This document shows positions 49,030 through 61,804 of a stretch of DNA of 64,000 nt, in pieces. The notes beneath the pieces are model-generated. The model was given only the letters and a program-made list of their open reading frames with translations, searched no databases and was not told the DNA's origin. The DNA comes from Peromyscus leucopus. Taxonomy: Eukaryota; Chordata; Mammalia; Rodentia; Cricetidae. The stretch is from positions 22,856,058 to 22,920,057 of the forward strand of contig NC_051074.1 of assembly GCF_004664715.2 (NCBI RefSeq). The letters run 5' to 3'. How positions within the stretch are numbered: position 1 is the first letter of the stretch; each line of letters starts with the position of its first letter. Both the position numbers and the translations under genes were made by a program.

Positions 49030-49185
49030 ACTTTTTTGGGCTTTGCATGGAGTAATTTAGTTTACTCCCATGATACAGATGAAGCAACTGAGGTCCAAAT
49101 GTGGATGGACCTGCCCAAGTTCAGACAGCGGGTGGATAGGCAATAGAGGCATCATTTGAATCCAAGCAATCCAAGCAATGCGGCT
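49030..49185 (-). mobile_element. MIR SINE (antisense)
   Basis: cccatgatacagatgaagca, actgaggtccaaatg, acctgcccaagttcagacag and catttgaatccaagcaatcc are the complement of a MIR element, an ancient mammalian repeat. Confidence 0.75.
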
Positions 49186-50599
49186 TCAGCTTTGTTGATT
49201 TTCGATTTTCCATATTTTAGTTTTTATCTTTATCTATTTTAGTTTAGTATGTCTCTAGGCCTTCATAACAGTGTTAATTTATTTCCTGTGGCTTTTTCCA
49301 GGAATACAACAGTCTAACAATTTTTGTTGACCTTCCTCAATATACTTACTTTTCCTCTAACTTCTTGAATTAGCAATCAGTTCCCTAATATGGATTGGCT
49401 GGGAATCCATTTCTTTTTCATATTAGAACATAGGTGGGCTTCTTTTTTTCTTTTTTTCTCTTAAGTGCTTCGCAAGGCATATACATGCCCTTGGTCATGT
49501 TTCCAGTGGGAGTCATAGCATCATCGCACTGCTCTACACATTCCCGTGTCCCCGCCAGACCCTCAGTGGAGTCCCTTTAACCAAGGAGCACAACTACCCC
49601 TTCCCCCTGGTCTGTGCACTCTTCCTATCAGAGAGGACGGTGCGGTGCGGCAAATACACCTTTACTCTGTCTGTACTACATGGTCTTCCTGTAAGACATC
49701 CACTTGTGATGCAAGAGGAAGAAACCATGTTGCCCTTAGTTTTATTTTTATCTGTCTATCTATCTATTTGTTTATGTTGAACCAGCTTGCTGTCCAAACC
49801 GCTTTGTTTCTGGCATTTTCATTAATTCCCCACATATTACACCTGACAGAGTTACTGCTGTCTGTTGACAGGACCCTCTGGCCTGCAAACATCAAATGCA
49901 TGATGTCCCTATCAAATCTGACACCTGTTTTTCATCCCCAGGTATTGATTTTCCACCTGCTTGCCAGCATATTTCATGGAAAAAGAAACTGGTAGCGCTA
50001 TCTGCAAAGTATTGATTGCAGGAACACCAAATTCCCTCCTGAAATTTTACAGCCTTAATTTCCAGTCGGTTCTGTCACTGATCTTCAAGTGGGTGAAGAT
50101 TTAAGAGGCTGATCCCTATGTGCCAACTGAAGTTAACAAACAGCCTGCAGAGCCTGCACAGCCCATGCTTTATATCAAATCAGAAGGACAGAAATCAACA
50201 GTAGGTAACTCTTTAGGTTTCTAAATGACTCAACGGTTTCCAAGGACAGAGTCAGAATTCATATCTACTACACACTTTTAAGAAAAGGGTTCTATCAGAA
50301 ACCTGTGGCAAGAAAGGTCATAGGCGCTAGTGAAGAACATTCTACAATTATCCTGTTAACCAGACACAGTATCCACAGCATCAAACTGACTCCCAGTGAC
50401 TTATTATAGCCATGGATCAGTGCTCTCAACCCTCGGTAGAGAAACTTCTCTTTTCAGAAGATGGTAACTAACCCAGAGACCTAGCACTGGTCAGGGTGCA
50501 GAGCATCAGACTGCAGAATGTTCAACCCTAAATGGGCATCTTCACCACATCTGTTCCTCCCAAGGCTCAGAAATCATTCCAACAGGAAGGGCAAAAGGG

Positions 50600-50790
50600 T
50601 GTAAGAGCCAGGGGCGGATGATGCCTCTAAGGAAAGAGTTCTTCTAGATACAGCTGGGCAGCTGGATGCATGAACCCACAGGGATTGTGGCAGTATGTGT
50701 AAGACCTGAGCCCCAGCCAGACAAAATATAAGCATGGAGAGAGGGAAGAGGGCATAAAGTCCCAGAGGTAGCTGAGGAGGTAAATTCTAA
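50600..50790 (+). mobile_element. L1 (Lx-like) 3' UTR fragment
   Basis: gtaagagccaggggcggatg, catgaacccacagggattgt and ggcataaagtcccagagg parallel the Lx-type 3' UTR seen again at 59160. Truncated at the 3' side. Confidence 0.65.
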
Positions 50791-51881
50791 TTTTCTATTT
50801 GCAATTTGAAAATGTACAAGGCTCATCACTGTGTCTAACCAATTATTTTCCTAAAGCTGTAGGAAATCTATTCACTCCTCTTCCATCTGATTTATCTTTG
50901 ATACAAATTTTAAAAGATGCTCTTCCTGTGAAGTTACATTTTCAGAGGCTCAGTTCCTTCCTGTTTCAAAATCTGTCACCTAAAAATTTTGATCTATGTG
51001 GGAAGTCTCACTAAAGTGTGATGGATAGCCAGGTATTCTATATACAGACAGATCTGGCAAATGATGTTTGCAGAAATAGGCAGAATCCGATTAAATAGAA
51101 ACCTTAAAATGACTTAGGATGTTATTAGCTTACCACTGTACACATTTCCATACAAAATAAATTCCAGAGGACTATGACATCCTAATAACTTCCATAAGAC
51201 AAAGCTTCAAAGACTCCTGTTTTCTTAATGGATACATTGCTCATTCTAGATTAGAATAAGAGAAGACTAATTACCAGGCCTCCTCTCTCAGTACAAACTG
51301 AATGCAATTGAGAACATAAAATAATTCCCCTTCTAACTTATTTATTCAAGATGATAAAAAGATTGGATTTCATATCATTCATATTCTGAAAGACTAATCT
51401 TTAAATGAATATATCAAGACTTAATTAGCTTTAGCAGTATTTTATATGCTTTGTTAAAAGCACATTTTGTTTTATGACAAAGAAATAAGCATTGTTACCT
51501 CAGGAAAATGTTCTTTATTTCATATGCATGATAGAGTCTAGTATATACTGAGCCCAGTGAATATCTATTTTTGACTAATAGGGGTCAATAATCTGGATTA
51601 TCTGTTACTTGTATTTTAAAAATAATTCTCTGATAAGGGAAATAGCTTAGTTATGTATATGATAGTCACCCAGAAGTTAGCACCCCATAGTACAGGACAA
51701 GAACAAAGAGGCCAGTTTTGAAATTAATATGCTTTGATCTATTTTAAGATTCTGCTATTTTGAGATATGTAAATGACCAAACACTGGAGTAATACTATAC
51801 CATACAATGCATATTACTGTTCTCTACACTTGTCTTCTGATTCTTAGTATTATGTGTGATTTTTAAATTTCCCCTCTTATT

Positions 51882-51908
51882 TTTTTTTTTTTTTTTTGTG
51901 TGTGTGTT
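51882..51908 (+). repeat. T-run with short (TG) tail
   Basis: About 17 t followed by gtgtgtgtgt. No flanking SINE was identified. Confidence 0.85.
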
Positions 51909-52024
51909 AAACATAGATTCTGTTCAGGCCCTCAGATTCAACCATTCTCAGATTAAAATTATTGGGGAAATAATTTCATTTGTATTGAACATATAAAACT
52001 CACATATCAAGTTGACAAGAGGTG

Positions 52025-52334
52025 GGTTGTGCTGTAGGGCCCTGGCCTCCCCATTTGAGTAACTGTTGCCTGCTTGCTGACCTTGACCTATGCTGATTCC
52101 CTGCTGGTTTCCTTCTTCCTGACCAAGATTGTTTGTTTGTGTATCCTGCATTTGGTGTAAACAGCTTAGATGCAAGAATGTAGAACATTGGGTAGCAAAC
52201 TTGTGCCCTCCAGGGATCCTCCATTGTGCTGTAAGCCTGTATTTAAGGTTTCCTCCCTCCTTCAATAAAGGGCATTCGGCATTCTGCTGCGGCGAATGAC
52301 TCGCTGTTTCTTGTCTCTATGTTTTTAATCCACA
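52025..52334 (+). mobile_element. LTR-like sequence with TATA-like and poly(A) signals
   Basis: A candidate U3 (tgttgcctgcttgctgacc at about 52064) is followed by gtatttaagg near 52240, cttcaataaaggg near 52261 and a U5-like end tctatgtttttaatccaca at 52334. The order TATA-like box, polyadenylation signal, CA end suits an ERV LTR. The exact 5' end and a target duplication were not found. Confidence 0.55.
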
Positions 52335-52430
52335 GCCCCTCACTGGGACATGATGAACGGGTGGTGTTAGCGTGGGTGCAACCGCAACATTGTCATGGTT
52401 AACTTTTATTGCTAAATTGACACCACAAAA

Positions 52431-53116
52431 CAGTGGTTTTCAACCTTGGGTCACAACCCTCTTTGGGGTTCAAACAACCCTTTCAACTTTCACAGGGTCA
52501 CTTAACACCATCAGGAAACACAGATGTTTGTGGTTGATATATTGTATACCCTAATAACTTATCTGGGGGTCAGAGAACAGAACAGCCATAATATTAAACA
52601 TAGAGGTTAGGCAGTGGTAGCACACACCTTTAATCCTAGCATTCCAGAGGCAGAGATCCATCGATCTCTGTGAGTTCATGGCCACACTGGAAACAGCCAA
52701 GCATGGTGACATACACCTTTAATCCCAGGAAGTGATGACAGGAAGCAGAAAGGTATATAAGGCATGAAAACCAGGAACTAGAGACTTTTAAGCTTTTAGG
52801 CTTTTAGCAGCAGTTCAGTTGAGATCCATTTGGACGTGGACTCAGAGGATTCCAGTTTGAGGAAACAGGAACAGCTGAGAAGTTGGTAAGGGGAGGATGG
52901 CTGTGGCTTATTCTGCTTCTCTGATCTTTCAGTACTCACCCCAATACCTGGCTCTGGGTTTGTTTTTGTTAATAAGACCTTTTAAGATTCGTGCTACAGA
53001 TATTTACATTATGATTCATAACAGTAGAAAAATTACAGTTATGAAGTAGAATGAGTCACCACAACATGAGGAAGCATATCAAAGGTTCACAGTATTAGGA
53101 AGGTTGAGAACCACTG
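52431..53116 (-). mobile_element. URR1-type non-autonomous hAT element, interrupted by an LTR
   Basis: The two ends are inverted repeats: cagtggttttcaacctt at the left and aaggttgagaaccactg at the right. The body reads tttacattatgattcataac and ccacaacatgagg, as in rodent URR1 elements. Arms are 52431-52528 and 52999-53116. The strand is nominal. Flanking 8-mers (ccacaaaa and ccatagac) match at only five of eight positions, consistent with an aged target duplication. Confidence 0.85.
52529..52998 (+). mobile_element. Composite foldback LTR with embedded B1-like heads (family C, copy 1)
   Basis: A 470-bp insert in the URR1 element, TGTGGTTGAT at the start and GTGCTACA at the end, flanked by 6-bp duplications gatgtt and gatatt (one mismatch). 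Inside are two B1-like heads (ggcagtggtagcacacacc and a weaker one at about 52695) and complementary arms. The left arm has gtcagagaacagaacagcc and the right arm has ggctgtggc...ttctgcttctctgatc. TG/CA ends with a 6-bp duplication indicate LTR-type integration. Confidence 0.8.
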
Positions 53117-54470
53117 CCATAGACTCACTTGTAAAAGGGGAACATCAATTGAGATTCACCTGATTAGACTTTGCTGTGGCCAGGTCTGTAGAAATTATTT
53201 TGACTGGTGTGGGATGGCACAGCCCACTGTGGACAGAACCATCTCTGGGCAGGTCAGCCTCGGCTGTGTATGAAAGTTGGCTGAGCATCAGCCCGAGAGT
53301 GGCCAGTCAGCAACTTTCCTCTGTGGTTTCTGCTTCAGTTCCTGACCCGACTTCCCTCAAGGATGGATGGCGACCTGAAGGGTAAGCTACATAAACTCTT
53401 TTCTCCCCATGTTTAGTTTAAGTGTTTTTTTTTTTTTTATCACAGTAGTGGAGATAAAGCTAGAACTCAGATTCTGGAAAGAATATTTCTTCTAACAGGT
53501 ATCAGTGGTTACTGTATTAGTCTTTGACTCCCGGTATAATGTAATTTTGAACTTTTCTTTGTATTAAAATATAGTCAGTGCATGCCCTCAGATTCAACCA
53601 TTATGACACTGTAAACATTTGAGTAAGCCCTCCATCCGTACAGAACTTGTAGAGACCATTCTCTAGCTGCCATTCCCCAAGGAATACAGTGGCACAGCTA
53701 TTTTCACGGGCTTCCTTTGTATTACATGCTCTAAGTGCATTCCCAGTTGTCTTGAGGTATTAAGGAGGATGTGTACAGGTTGATGTGAACACTACATTTT
53801 ATGTGACAGTTTGATGCATCTTCAGAATTTGGTAACCCAGAGGGAACCTGGGACAGACCCCCAAGGACACCGAGGTGGCAACTGTATTGTTAGGTTGCTA
53901 TTCAGTACTGAACTCAAAAGTGCCATTTTAATTCATCTTAGAACTTCTGGTCTACCTCAAAGGATTTGTGATCCTGAATATATTTAAGGAAATAGATAAG
54001 GAAGCTTGTGTTTGATACCATCTACTCTCCTTTCTACTGCCCCCCCAATGGTTAGAATATTCTTTGACCACTGACTTTCCATAAACTTGGAATCCAGAGG
54101 TGATCTGAGAACCCCTGCATCAATCAATAATACCCAATGAACTACCTCTGACTCTGCAATCTGCTGGGAGGACCCCCTATAGGTGCCTCGCAAGGTCTCT
54201 GTGAAATTTTGAGTATGCACGACTATGTTTTGTCTCCCTGCTGTGAGCTCTTGCCTATGTCCTCCACCCCCCAACTGATGAACTAACTCTGTGACTGGGG
54301 CAGTATGCTTGGTCATCACAGTCAGTCACAGAAACAGCCTCTCTCTCTCACTTAGCTTGGTCACACACTCTTTCCTGCAGTCATTCATTTGTGGTTAAGA
54401 CCTTAGACAAGTTCCCAGGGACTGGACCCGAATGCCTACATAACAGGTCCATGTGGCCCACAACCAGACC

Positions 54471-56093
54471 CAAAAAAGAAAGCTCTAGAAACCACTGCCA
54501 TGCTCTTCTCCTTCCTCTAATCTTTGCCTCACCTGGAATGGCTCATCACTTTGTTTTCTTGTCTCTTTAAACCTGTGGCCTTGGGTTTTATATATAAATA
54601 ACCTTAGTACAAACAGCTTACCAAGATACTCTTTAACAGACTTATTTTATATTATGTGCTGGGGCATTTTGCCTACAAGTATGTCTATGCAACATGTATG
54701 TGCCTGGTGCCCATGGAGGCCAGAAGAAGGCATCAGATCCACTGGAACTGGAGTTACAGATGGTTGGTTGTTAGCTATCATGAGGGTGCTGGTAACTGAA
54801 GCTGGGACCTCTGGAAGAACAGCCAGTGCTCTTAACCACCCAGCCATCTCATCCCCATCAAAGTATTTTTAAAAGCAAACATAGTTCTTTCTCTGATATG
54901 ATGCCAACTATTGAAATAATTTGGTCTCTGCATTTTTTTTCCAAAATATTCTATATTACATGAAACACAGGTAGCAAATGAATGCCTTTCTTGGGGGATA
55001 TTTACCATTTACAAGATGCTATACAAAGAAGACATGATAAACCCAGAAAGAATCCTCTCAAGGTACCAGGTCAGACCCGTTTTGCAGAGTGACCAGAAGG
55101 GAGCAGCTCTTTCTTGTCCCTCCAGGCATGACCTTTATGTTTCAATGAAGGCAGGAAGAGTGACAGCCAGTTCCCATGTTTTCAAGACTGAGATAATCAG
55201 CTTTTCTTGTCTTCAGAACTTAAGGTCACTTAAGTCAGCTCTTTTCAAACATTTTAGCAAAAGTCATACTGGCAGCAGACTCGAGAGAACAAAGAAGCTT
55301 GGCATGCTATTTTAAGCAACTTACTGCAACCATGAAATTTCTCAGAAGATCCCCAATTTTATCTTTAAAAATTATAGGCTTTGAATTATGCTCCATAAAA
55401 AGTGTGCTTCATATAAAAGAACACTGGTCATTGTTTTTTATCTATTAAAACTCTTACGCTAGAGAGTCCTTCTTCTAACATTTGAAATGAGACACAGAAT
55501 GGATTGAGAGGTAGAGTCCCAGGGAAGAGAATGATTTAGCAAATTGTGAGCCTGAAGCTTTGAAGTTCAAAAGGTTAGTCCAGACAGGGTGCCTACTGTT
55601 GTGGTCTGCAAAGCATGTTGTCATGGCCCCGTTATGATTAAGCCACTCTGCCAGTTTGCAGTCACTTTACTGGTAAGTCATGAAACTACCATGGTATTCT
55701 TGACTGAAAGACCTCTTTACCGCACCCCCCACCCCAATACCCAGAGATGCATAGCAAAAAAATGATAGCTCAAACTACAAACAGTCCATTAGGCCCCAGA
55801 GACACTAATGGATAGAGGTCAACAAGATAATAGGCTGCCATCAATCTGGCTATTTAAATCACCAGTTACCCCAGGGAAAATCAACTAATAAGACTCAAAT
55901 CAAGTAAGATCACTAAAAGAGGCAGACATTATAAACAGAGAAAAACCAAACCATCGTGTTCATATGAAAAATTACTTCTGCCTTCATAACCCACAAACCA
56001 AACTAGAGGTGCCTAAGGGCTACAAAATTCTTGTCCATGTTTGTCTCTACCCTGGGGACCTCAGTGTGAATGGAAAGCATATCATCAGTAGGC
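54471..56093 (+). repeat. Left copy of a 1.6-kb sequence duplicated across the gap
   Basis: These 1623 bases recur after the N run at 56594-58216, at an initial offset of 2123. The copy ends at the last base before the gap (catcagtaggc). Differences seen are single-base indels, mostly in homopolymers: an extra g in gagggtg, a g-run of 5 against 4, and 7 against 8 a after atagc. I saw no substitution. This is the pattern of two unmerged noisy reads or contigs rather than a biological duplication. Confidence 0.92.
54640..54857 (-). mobile_element. B3-type SINE (antisense), left copy of duplicated block
   Basis: ggggcattttgcctacaagt, ggccagaagaaggcatcag, actggaactggagttacag and tgctcttaaccacccagcc. 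It lies inside the block repeated across the gap. Confidence 0.85.
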
Positions 56094-56593
56094 NNNNNNN
56101 NNNNNNNNNNNNNNNNNNNNNNNNNNNNNNNNNNNNNNNNNNNNNNNNNNNNNNNNNNNNNNNNNNNNNNNNNNNNNNNNNNNNNNNNNNNNNNNNNNNN
56201 NNNNNNNNNNNNNNNNNNNNNNNNNNNNNNNNNNNNNNNNNNNNNNNNNNNNNNNNNNNNNNNNNNNNNNNNNNNNNNNNNNNNNNNNNNNNNNNNNNNN
56301 NNNNNNNNNNNNNNNNNNNNNNNNNNNNNNNNNNNNNNNNNNNNNNNNNNNNNNNNNNNNNNNNNNNNNNNNNNNNNNNNNNNNNNNNNNNNNNNNNNNN
56401 NNNNNNNNNNNNNNNNNNNNNNNNNNNNNNNNNNNNNNNNNNNNNNNNNNNNNNNNNNNNNNNNNNNNNNNNNNNNNNNNNNNNNNNNNNNNNNNNNNNN
56501 NNNNNNNNNNNNNNNNNNNNNNNNNNNNNNNNNNNNNNNNNNNNNNNNNNNNNNNNNNNNNNNNNNNNNNNNNNNNNNNNNNNNNNNNNNNNN
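56094..56593. other. Assembly gap of exactly 500 N
   Basis: A run of exactly 500 undetermined bases. The round size suggests a placeholder. The sequence just left of the gap and the sequence far to its right are the same, so the true gap may have zero or negative length. Confidence 0.99.
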
Positions 56594-58216
56594 CAAAAAA
56601 GAAAGCTCTAGAAACCACTGCCATGCTCTTCTCCTTCCTCTAATCTTTGCCTCACCTGGAATGGCTCATCACTTTGTTTTCTTGTCTCTTTAAACCTGTG
56701 GCCTTGGGTTTTATATATAAATAACCTTAGTACAAACAGCTTACCAAGATACTCTTTAACAGACTTATTTTATATTATGTGCTGGGGCATTTTGCCTACA
56801 AGTATGTCTATGCAACATGTATGTGCCTGGTGCCCATGGAGGCCAGAAGAAGGCATCAGATCCACTGGAACTGGAGTTACAGATGGTTGGTTGTTAGCTA
56901 TCATGAGGTGCTGGTAACTGAAGCTGGGACCTCTGGAAGAACAGCCAGTGCTCTTAACCACCCAGCCATCTCATCCCCATCAAAGTATTTTTAAAAGCAA
57001 ACATAGTTCTTTCTCTGATATGATGCCAACTATTGAAAATAATTTGGTCTCTGCATTTTTTTTCCAAAATATTCTATATTACATGAAACACAGGTAGCAA
57101 ATGAATGCCTTTCTTGGGGATATTTACCATTTACAAGATGCTATACAAAGAAGACATGATAAACCCAGAAAGAATCCTCTCAAGGTACCAGGTCAGACCC
57201 GTTTTGCAGAGTGACCAGAAGGGAGCAGCTCTTTCTTGTCCCTCCAGGCATGACCTTTATGTTTCAATGAAGGCAGGAAGAGTGACAGCCAGTTCCCATG
57301 TTTTCAAGACTGAGATAATCAGCTTTTCTTGTCTTCAGAACTTAAGGTCACTTAAGTCAGCTCTTTTCAAACATTTTAGCAAAAGTCATTACTGGCAGCA
57401 GACTCGAGAGAACAAAGAAGCTTGGCATGCTATTTTAAGCAACTTACTGCAACCATGAAATTTCTCAGAAGATCCCCAATTTTATCTTTAAAAATTATAG
57501 GCTTTGAATTATGCTCCATAAAAAGTGTGCTTCATATAAAAGAACACTGGTCATTGTTTTTTATCTATTAAAACTCTTACGCTAGAGAGTCCTTCTTCTA
57601 ACATTTGAAATGAGACACAGAATGGATTGAGAGGTAGAGTCCCAGGGAAGAGAATGATTTAGCAAATTGTGAGCCTGAAGCTTGAAGTTCAAAAGGTTAG
57701 TCCAGACAGGGTGCCTACTGTTGTGGTCTGCAAAGCATGTTGTCATGGCCCCGTTATGATTAAGCCACTCTGCCAGTTTTGCAGTCACTTTACTGGTAAG
57801 TCATGAAACTACCATGGTATTCTTGACTGAAAGACCTCTTTACCGCACCCCCCACCCCAATACCCAGAGATGCATAGCAAAAAAAATGATAGCTCAAACT
57901 ACAAACAGTCATTAGGCCCCAGAGACACTAATGGATAGAGGTCAACAAGATAATAGGCTGCCATCAATCTGGCTATTTAAATCACCAGTTACCCCAGGGA
58001 AAATCAACTAATAAGACTCAAATCAAGTAAGATCACTAAAAGAGGCAGACATTATAAACAGAGAAAAACCAAACCATCGTGTTCATATGAAAAATTACTT
58101 CTGCCTTCATAACCCACAAACCAAACTAGAGGTGCCTAAGGGCTACAAAATTCTTGTCCATGTTTGTCTCTACCCTGGGGACCTCAGTGTGAATGGAAAG
58201 CATATCATCAGTAGGC
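56594..58216 (+). repeat. Right copy of the 1.6-kb sequence duplicated across the gap
   Basis: Starts at the first base after the N run with caaaaaagaaagctcta, which is the sequence at 54471, and continues colinearly until gtaggc at 58216. After that it carries on into new sequence (acagatagg). A contig that begins inside its neighbour gives exactly this picture. The B3-like SINE inside is duplicated with it. Confidence 0.92.
56763..56979 (-). mobile_element. B3-type SINE (antisense), right copy of duplicated block
   Basis: The same element as at 54640 with one g fewer (tcatgaggtgctgg). Probably one genomic locus represented twice. Confidence 0.85.
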
Positions 58217-59159
58217 ACAGATAGGTCATATTAGTCACAGCCTTAGCACTCCTACATTAAAATTGGACATTAGAAAAAGGATTAAAGACAGGATAAACCC
58301 AAAGCCAGAAAAATGGTCTGTGTAAAAAGGATATGTGTATTCTGATAATATATTTTTATTAATTATCCACATGGTATATTATTCTTAGTAATTTTTAAAA
58401 TGTTCAATTATAGTTGGCCTCTATAATTAAAAAGTCCTTTCCCTGATCAAAAATAATGAGTTTCTAAAAAAAAATTGCCCAATGATTTTTTTCATTTAAA
58501 ATTTTAAGAATTCTCTACCTCTTTTGGAGTCATTGGCCAGTAGGGCCACATAGTCTCTTGAACATTATAGACTGTCGCCCCTGCTCTTGGTTACTCTCTA
58601 GAACTTGATGGTAAGGCTCTATTGCTGATGACACTGAGTCACAGAACATGGAGAAGTCAAGTTGGTCGCAACCTGGAAACTTCATCTTCACTGACTAGCT
58701 TCATAGTGCCAGAAGTTAACCATGCATGATACTGGGGAAGAAAATCATCATCAGTCTTATCCCAGAGGTGAATCCTGATATAATAGTGGCATTAATGTTA
58801 TGGGAGTAACCTAAACATGTTTTGATTGGATTTAAGGCCCACTCTACAAGATGGAGCTGATGCCTGGCATCATTAATGAGGCCAAGAGACCATGACTAGC
58901 TAGATCACAGGCCATAGGAAGAACTCAATATTATTATTCTGCTAACATGGACATAGTATTAAAGCAACTCCTAATGGCTTACCATTAAATCTATTGGTGA
59001 GTGCATCTCTCAATCCTTATCTTTTAGCAGTAGATGATTATTAACACAGAAACTCACAACTGGCCAACATGCAGAGAATAAGGACTTGGGGACATTTATC
59101 ATACACAACTACTACTACGACCACCCACCACCGCTACCATGGCCTCAAGAAACATTGTT

Positions 59160-59572
59160 AAAGATGGGGCAGAAAGACTGTAAGAGCCTGGGGCAATGGA
59201 GGGCTACAGAGAAACAGTAGTTTATGGACACAGTAGGGCAGCTGCACATATGAACCGATAGTGGTTGTGACAGCATGTGCAAAATCAAATGAGACTAAGT
59301 CCCAGCATGGAGGAGGAAGGGGGATCTGTAGCTGAGGAGCTACTGGCAATAATTGATGGCTGCTAGGAAAAGGAGAGCCCCTGAGAAGCTACTGATGACT
59401 CAGTACACACACCAGGGCAGATTCTGGCATCACTAAGTGGATGCAGTGGGGTCAAAACAAAAAAGAATATTAGGAGGAAAGAGGGGTAGGGACAGAATTA
59501 GAGAGGAGGAATGGGGATTGACTTGATGGAAACATATTCTATGAAGTTCTCAAACAATAAAAAAGAATATTC
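59160..59572 (+). mobile_element. L1 (Lx-like) 3' UTR with A-rich end
   Basis: tgtaagagcctggggcaatg, gcagctgcacatatgaacc, ggttgtgacagcatgtgc and aagtcccagcatgg, ending in gttctcaaacaataaaaaag. A 5'-truncated L1 insertion that kept only its 3' UTR. Confidence 0.75.
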
Positions 59573-59579
59573 AAATGCA

Positions 59580-61800
59580 TTTGAAATATTTATATTACAA
59601 TTCAATATATCCTTAGTGCCTTTTTGCAAGAAAGAATCTCGTATCATTTGAGTCCAATTCTAGGAAAACAGTAGAATGTTCTACAATTATCTATCTGAAT
59701 ACCAGTTGACAGCAATGAACTTTGAAAATCAATTGGGTAATAAGCTCTTGAGATAAAATTCTTATGTAAAATTCTATATACAAACTTAAGTATGCCAATG
59801 TTGCTTGAAAGCTATACCTATGACTGGCTGGCTGACTCAAAAAGTCTTAATCATCACCATTAATTATTTTCTTAAGTATACATTTATTATTATTGTGTAT
59901 GCATGCATAAACACACCCATCCATGCATGGTGTTGTGTTGGGGGCAGGGTGCGCTTGTGTTAGTCGAAGGACTGTTAGTAGTGTCATTTCTCTCCGTCCA
60001 CCTTGTTGCGATAAACCTCGGGTTGCAAGGCTCCTACAGCAGGCTCATTTCCTGCTGAGACAACACTCTAGTCCCTGTGAAACATTTTATAACACAGCTT
60101 TCCAAAATAGTGTGTGGAAGGGACAGTCACTAGATGTTCCTGCTCTGGAGGCCCCAAGATTTTACAGTGTATCTCAAAGGTCTGATAGATGTTTTGAGCC
60201 ACGATCCCAGCCACCAACTGCCTGAGCGTCTCTGGATAAAACAGGCCCCATTCCTGCAGTAACAAAAGGCTCCACGGATGCCAACAGCCCCTTGCTGGGA
60301 AGTTTCTGCAAGTTCTAAGTGCTCGAGATTTAAAAATAATAGACCTATACAGAACTACTCCCAATGGTGTTTCAGTGAGCACATTCAGATTCCTCGTCCG
60401 TCTCGGAGGCACAGGACAATATGTGAGACGTGTTATTGCCTGGGTGACTGTCACTTCTGTTCTCTTCAAATACTCCCAGCGAACAAAACTACCAAACAAA
60501 AGTGGAAGAAAAAAAAATCTAAAACAATAACACACAAGTCAAGAGAAATATGCCTTCACTGAGCCAGTAATGTAAGAAATATACACTATGAGACGAAAAA
60601 GTCTTCTGTTGATTAAGCGCAGACAGCCCCCCCCACACACACACGCTGAGAATGTATTGCACTTTTCAATGCTTTACACATCCTTGTGAGTTTAGTCATG
60701 ATTTTGCTTTATTTGAGAGGTTTTCCTTTGCTTGCTTTTTGCAAAAAATATTTTGCTGGGACTGTGGGTATACATCATTATATATGGTCATCGATCTTTT
60801 GCCAAGTATTTTTACCTCAGTAGAAAATCTAATGGGAGGAAATCATGGAACACTGAAGAAGGTAGGCTTTTCCTACCCCTTAGCTTTTGGATATTCACAA
60901 GACCTAGACAATTATTATTATTTTTTGTTTCTATGGATTCAACTTACAGCAATATAGAATTTAGAACAATATAGAAAAAACTTGGCCCTAAAACACTTAA
61001 CCACCCTTCCAAATGTGATTCAAATGAAATAAATGATCATTTAGGCAAAGAAATGGGGTATGCCTCTTAGCATCTGTGATAGGCATGAAGAAGAGGATGA
61101 GAAGGAATGTAGACTTACTCAGGTGTAGGGGAACTCGCTAAGGACCTTCTGATACTATTTGTCATATAGAATTTAATAAAAAATAGCTACTTGGGATTAC
61201 TGCCAACAGTTAATTATAAGTGACTCATAGATATTAAAATCTGTGAACAGGGCTTCTATTCCATGAAACTTCTTACATGTCAATCAATTCTTGTTACCCT
61301 AGATTATAGGGAGAAAGTAGCAATTTCTGTACCAGCATCTTTAAAATAAGAATCAGAGTTAATCCACGAGAACCACGAAGATCAACATTTCTATCTACCA
61401 TGAACTTCAAGTCTGTGCTATAAAAGTGAAGCCTGGCCTCCAATCACCCTTGTTTATTTCTGTAACAAGAGCAGGGATCAAGGTCATTTTCCACAGTTGC
61501 ACACTTTAAGCATACTACCTAAGGACTGGAACAAATGGGAAAATTACTAGAAATCATGACATGACCCAGGGAGAAGCATGACCAACTCATGCCAGGATCT
61601 ACACATCACTGTGTAAAATGCACAGGAGAATACTGCTTTTTATGTTTTCCTATATGTGACAAAACCAAAAAGAAAATCCCAGAAGTCAGAGTTCCATACA
61701 CTGTCTGTCCTTATACATAACAGGCAGATGTATGTCCAAATTAAATAGCTTGTCCAAAGTCACAGACAAAATAAAGCAACAAAGTTAGAGATCCACCACT
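59580..61800. other. Intron interval, nothing recognised
   Basis: Mixed AT-rich and moderate-GC sequence. The 155-residue minus frame at 60068-60535 overlaps plus-strand frames and resembles no protein I know. A short C-run and CA repeat lie near 60630. Confidence 0.4.
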
Positions 61801-61804
61801 TTGC

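Larger units (their letters stand above)
52391..53467 (+). mobile_element. Outer rodent repeat (family B) split by later insertions
   Basis: The 5' part (52391-52430, tgtcatggttaac...attgacac) and 3' part (53117-53467) join into one repeat of the kind also seen at 61805-62207. Shared segments include cagcccactgtgg, ctgcttcagttcctg and a tail like ttatcacagcaacag. A URR1-type DNA transposon sits inside it. I know this dispersed rodent repeat by sight but not its catalogue name. Confidence 0.7.

Noticed and set aside
49546..49995. 149-residue plus-strand frame
   Set aside because: Contains a TCTA-type simple repeat and hydrophobic low-complexity sequence, and resembles no protein I know.
51927..53602. 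A 20-base match (gccctcagattcaaccatt) at about 51928 and 53583
   Set aside because: Noted as possible flanking duplication around the nested elements, but the match is short, the surroundings do not align, and it does not border any defined element.
55964..56693. Frames of about 180-215 residues across the N run
   Set aside because: They consist almost entirely of undetermined residues read through the assembly gap.
54471..58216. Genuine segmental tandem duplication
   Set aside because: The exact abutment of both copies to a 500-N gap and the homopolymer-indel-only differences favour an assembly artefact.
60068..60535. 155-residue minus-strand frame, among the longest in the window
   Set aside because: No recognisable domain, no splice or promoter context, and overlapped by other chance frames. 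Its length alone is not enough.
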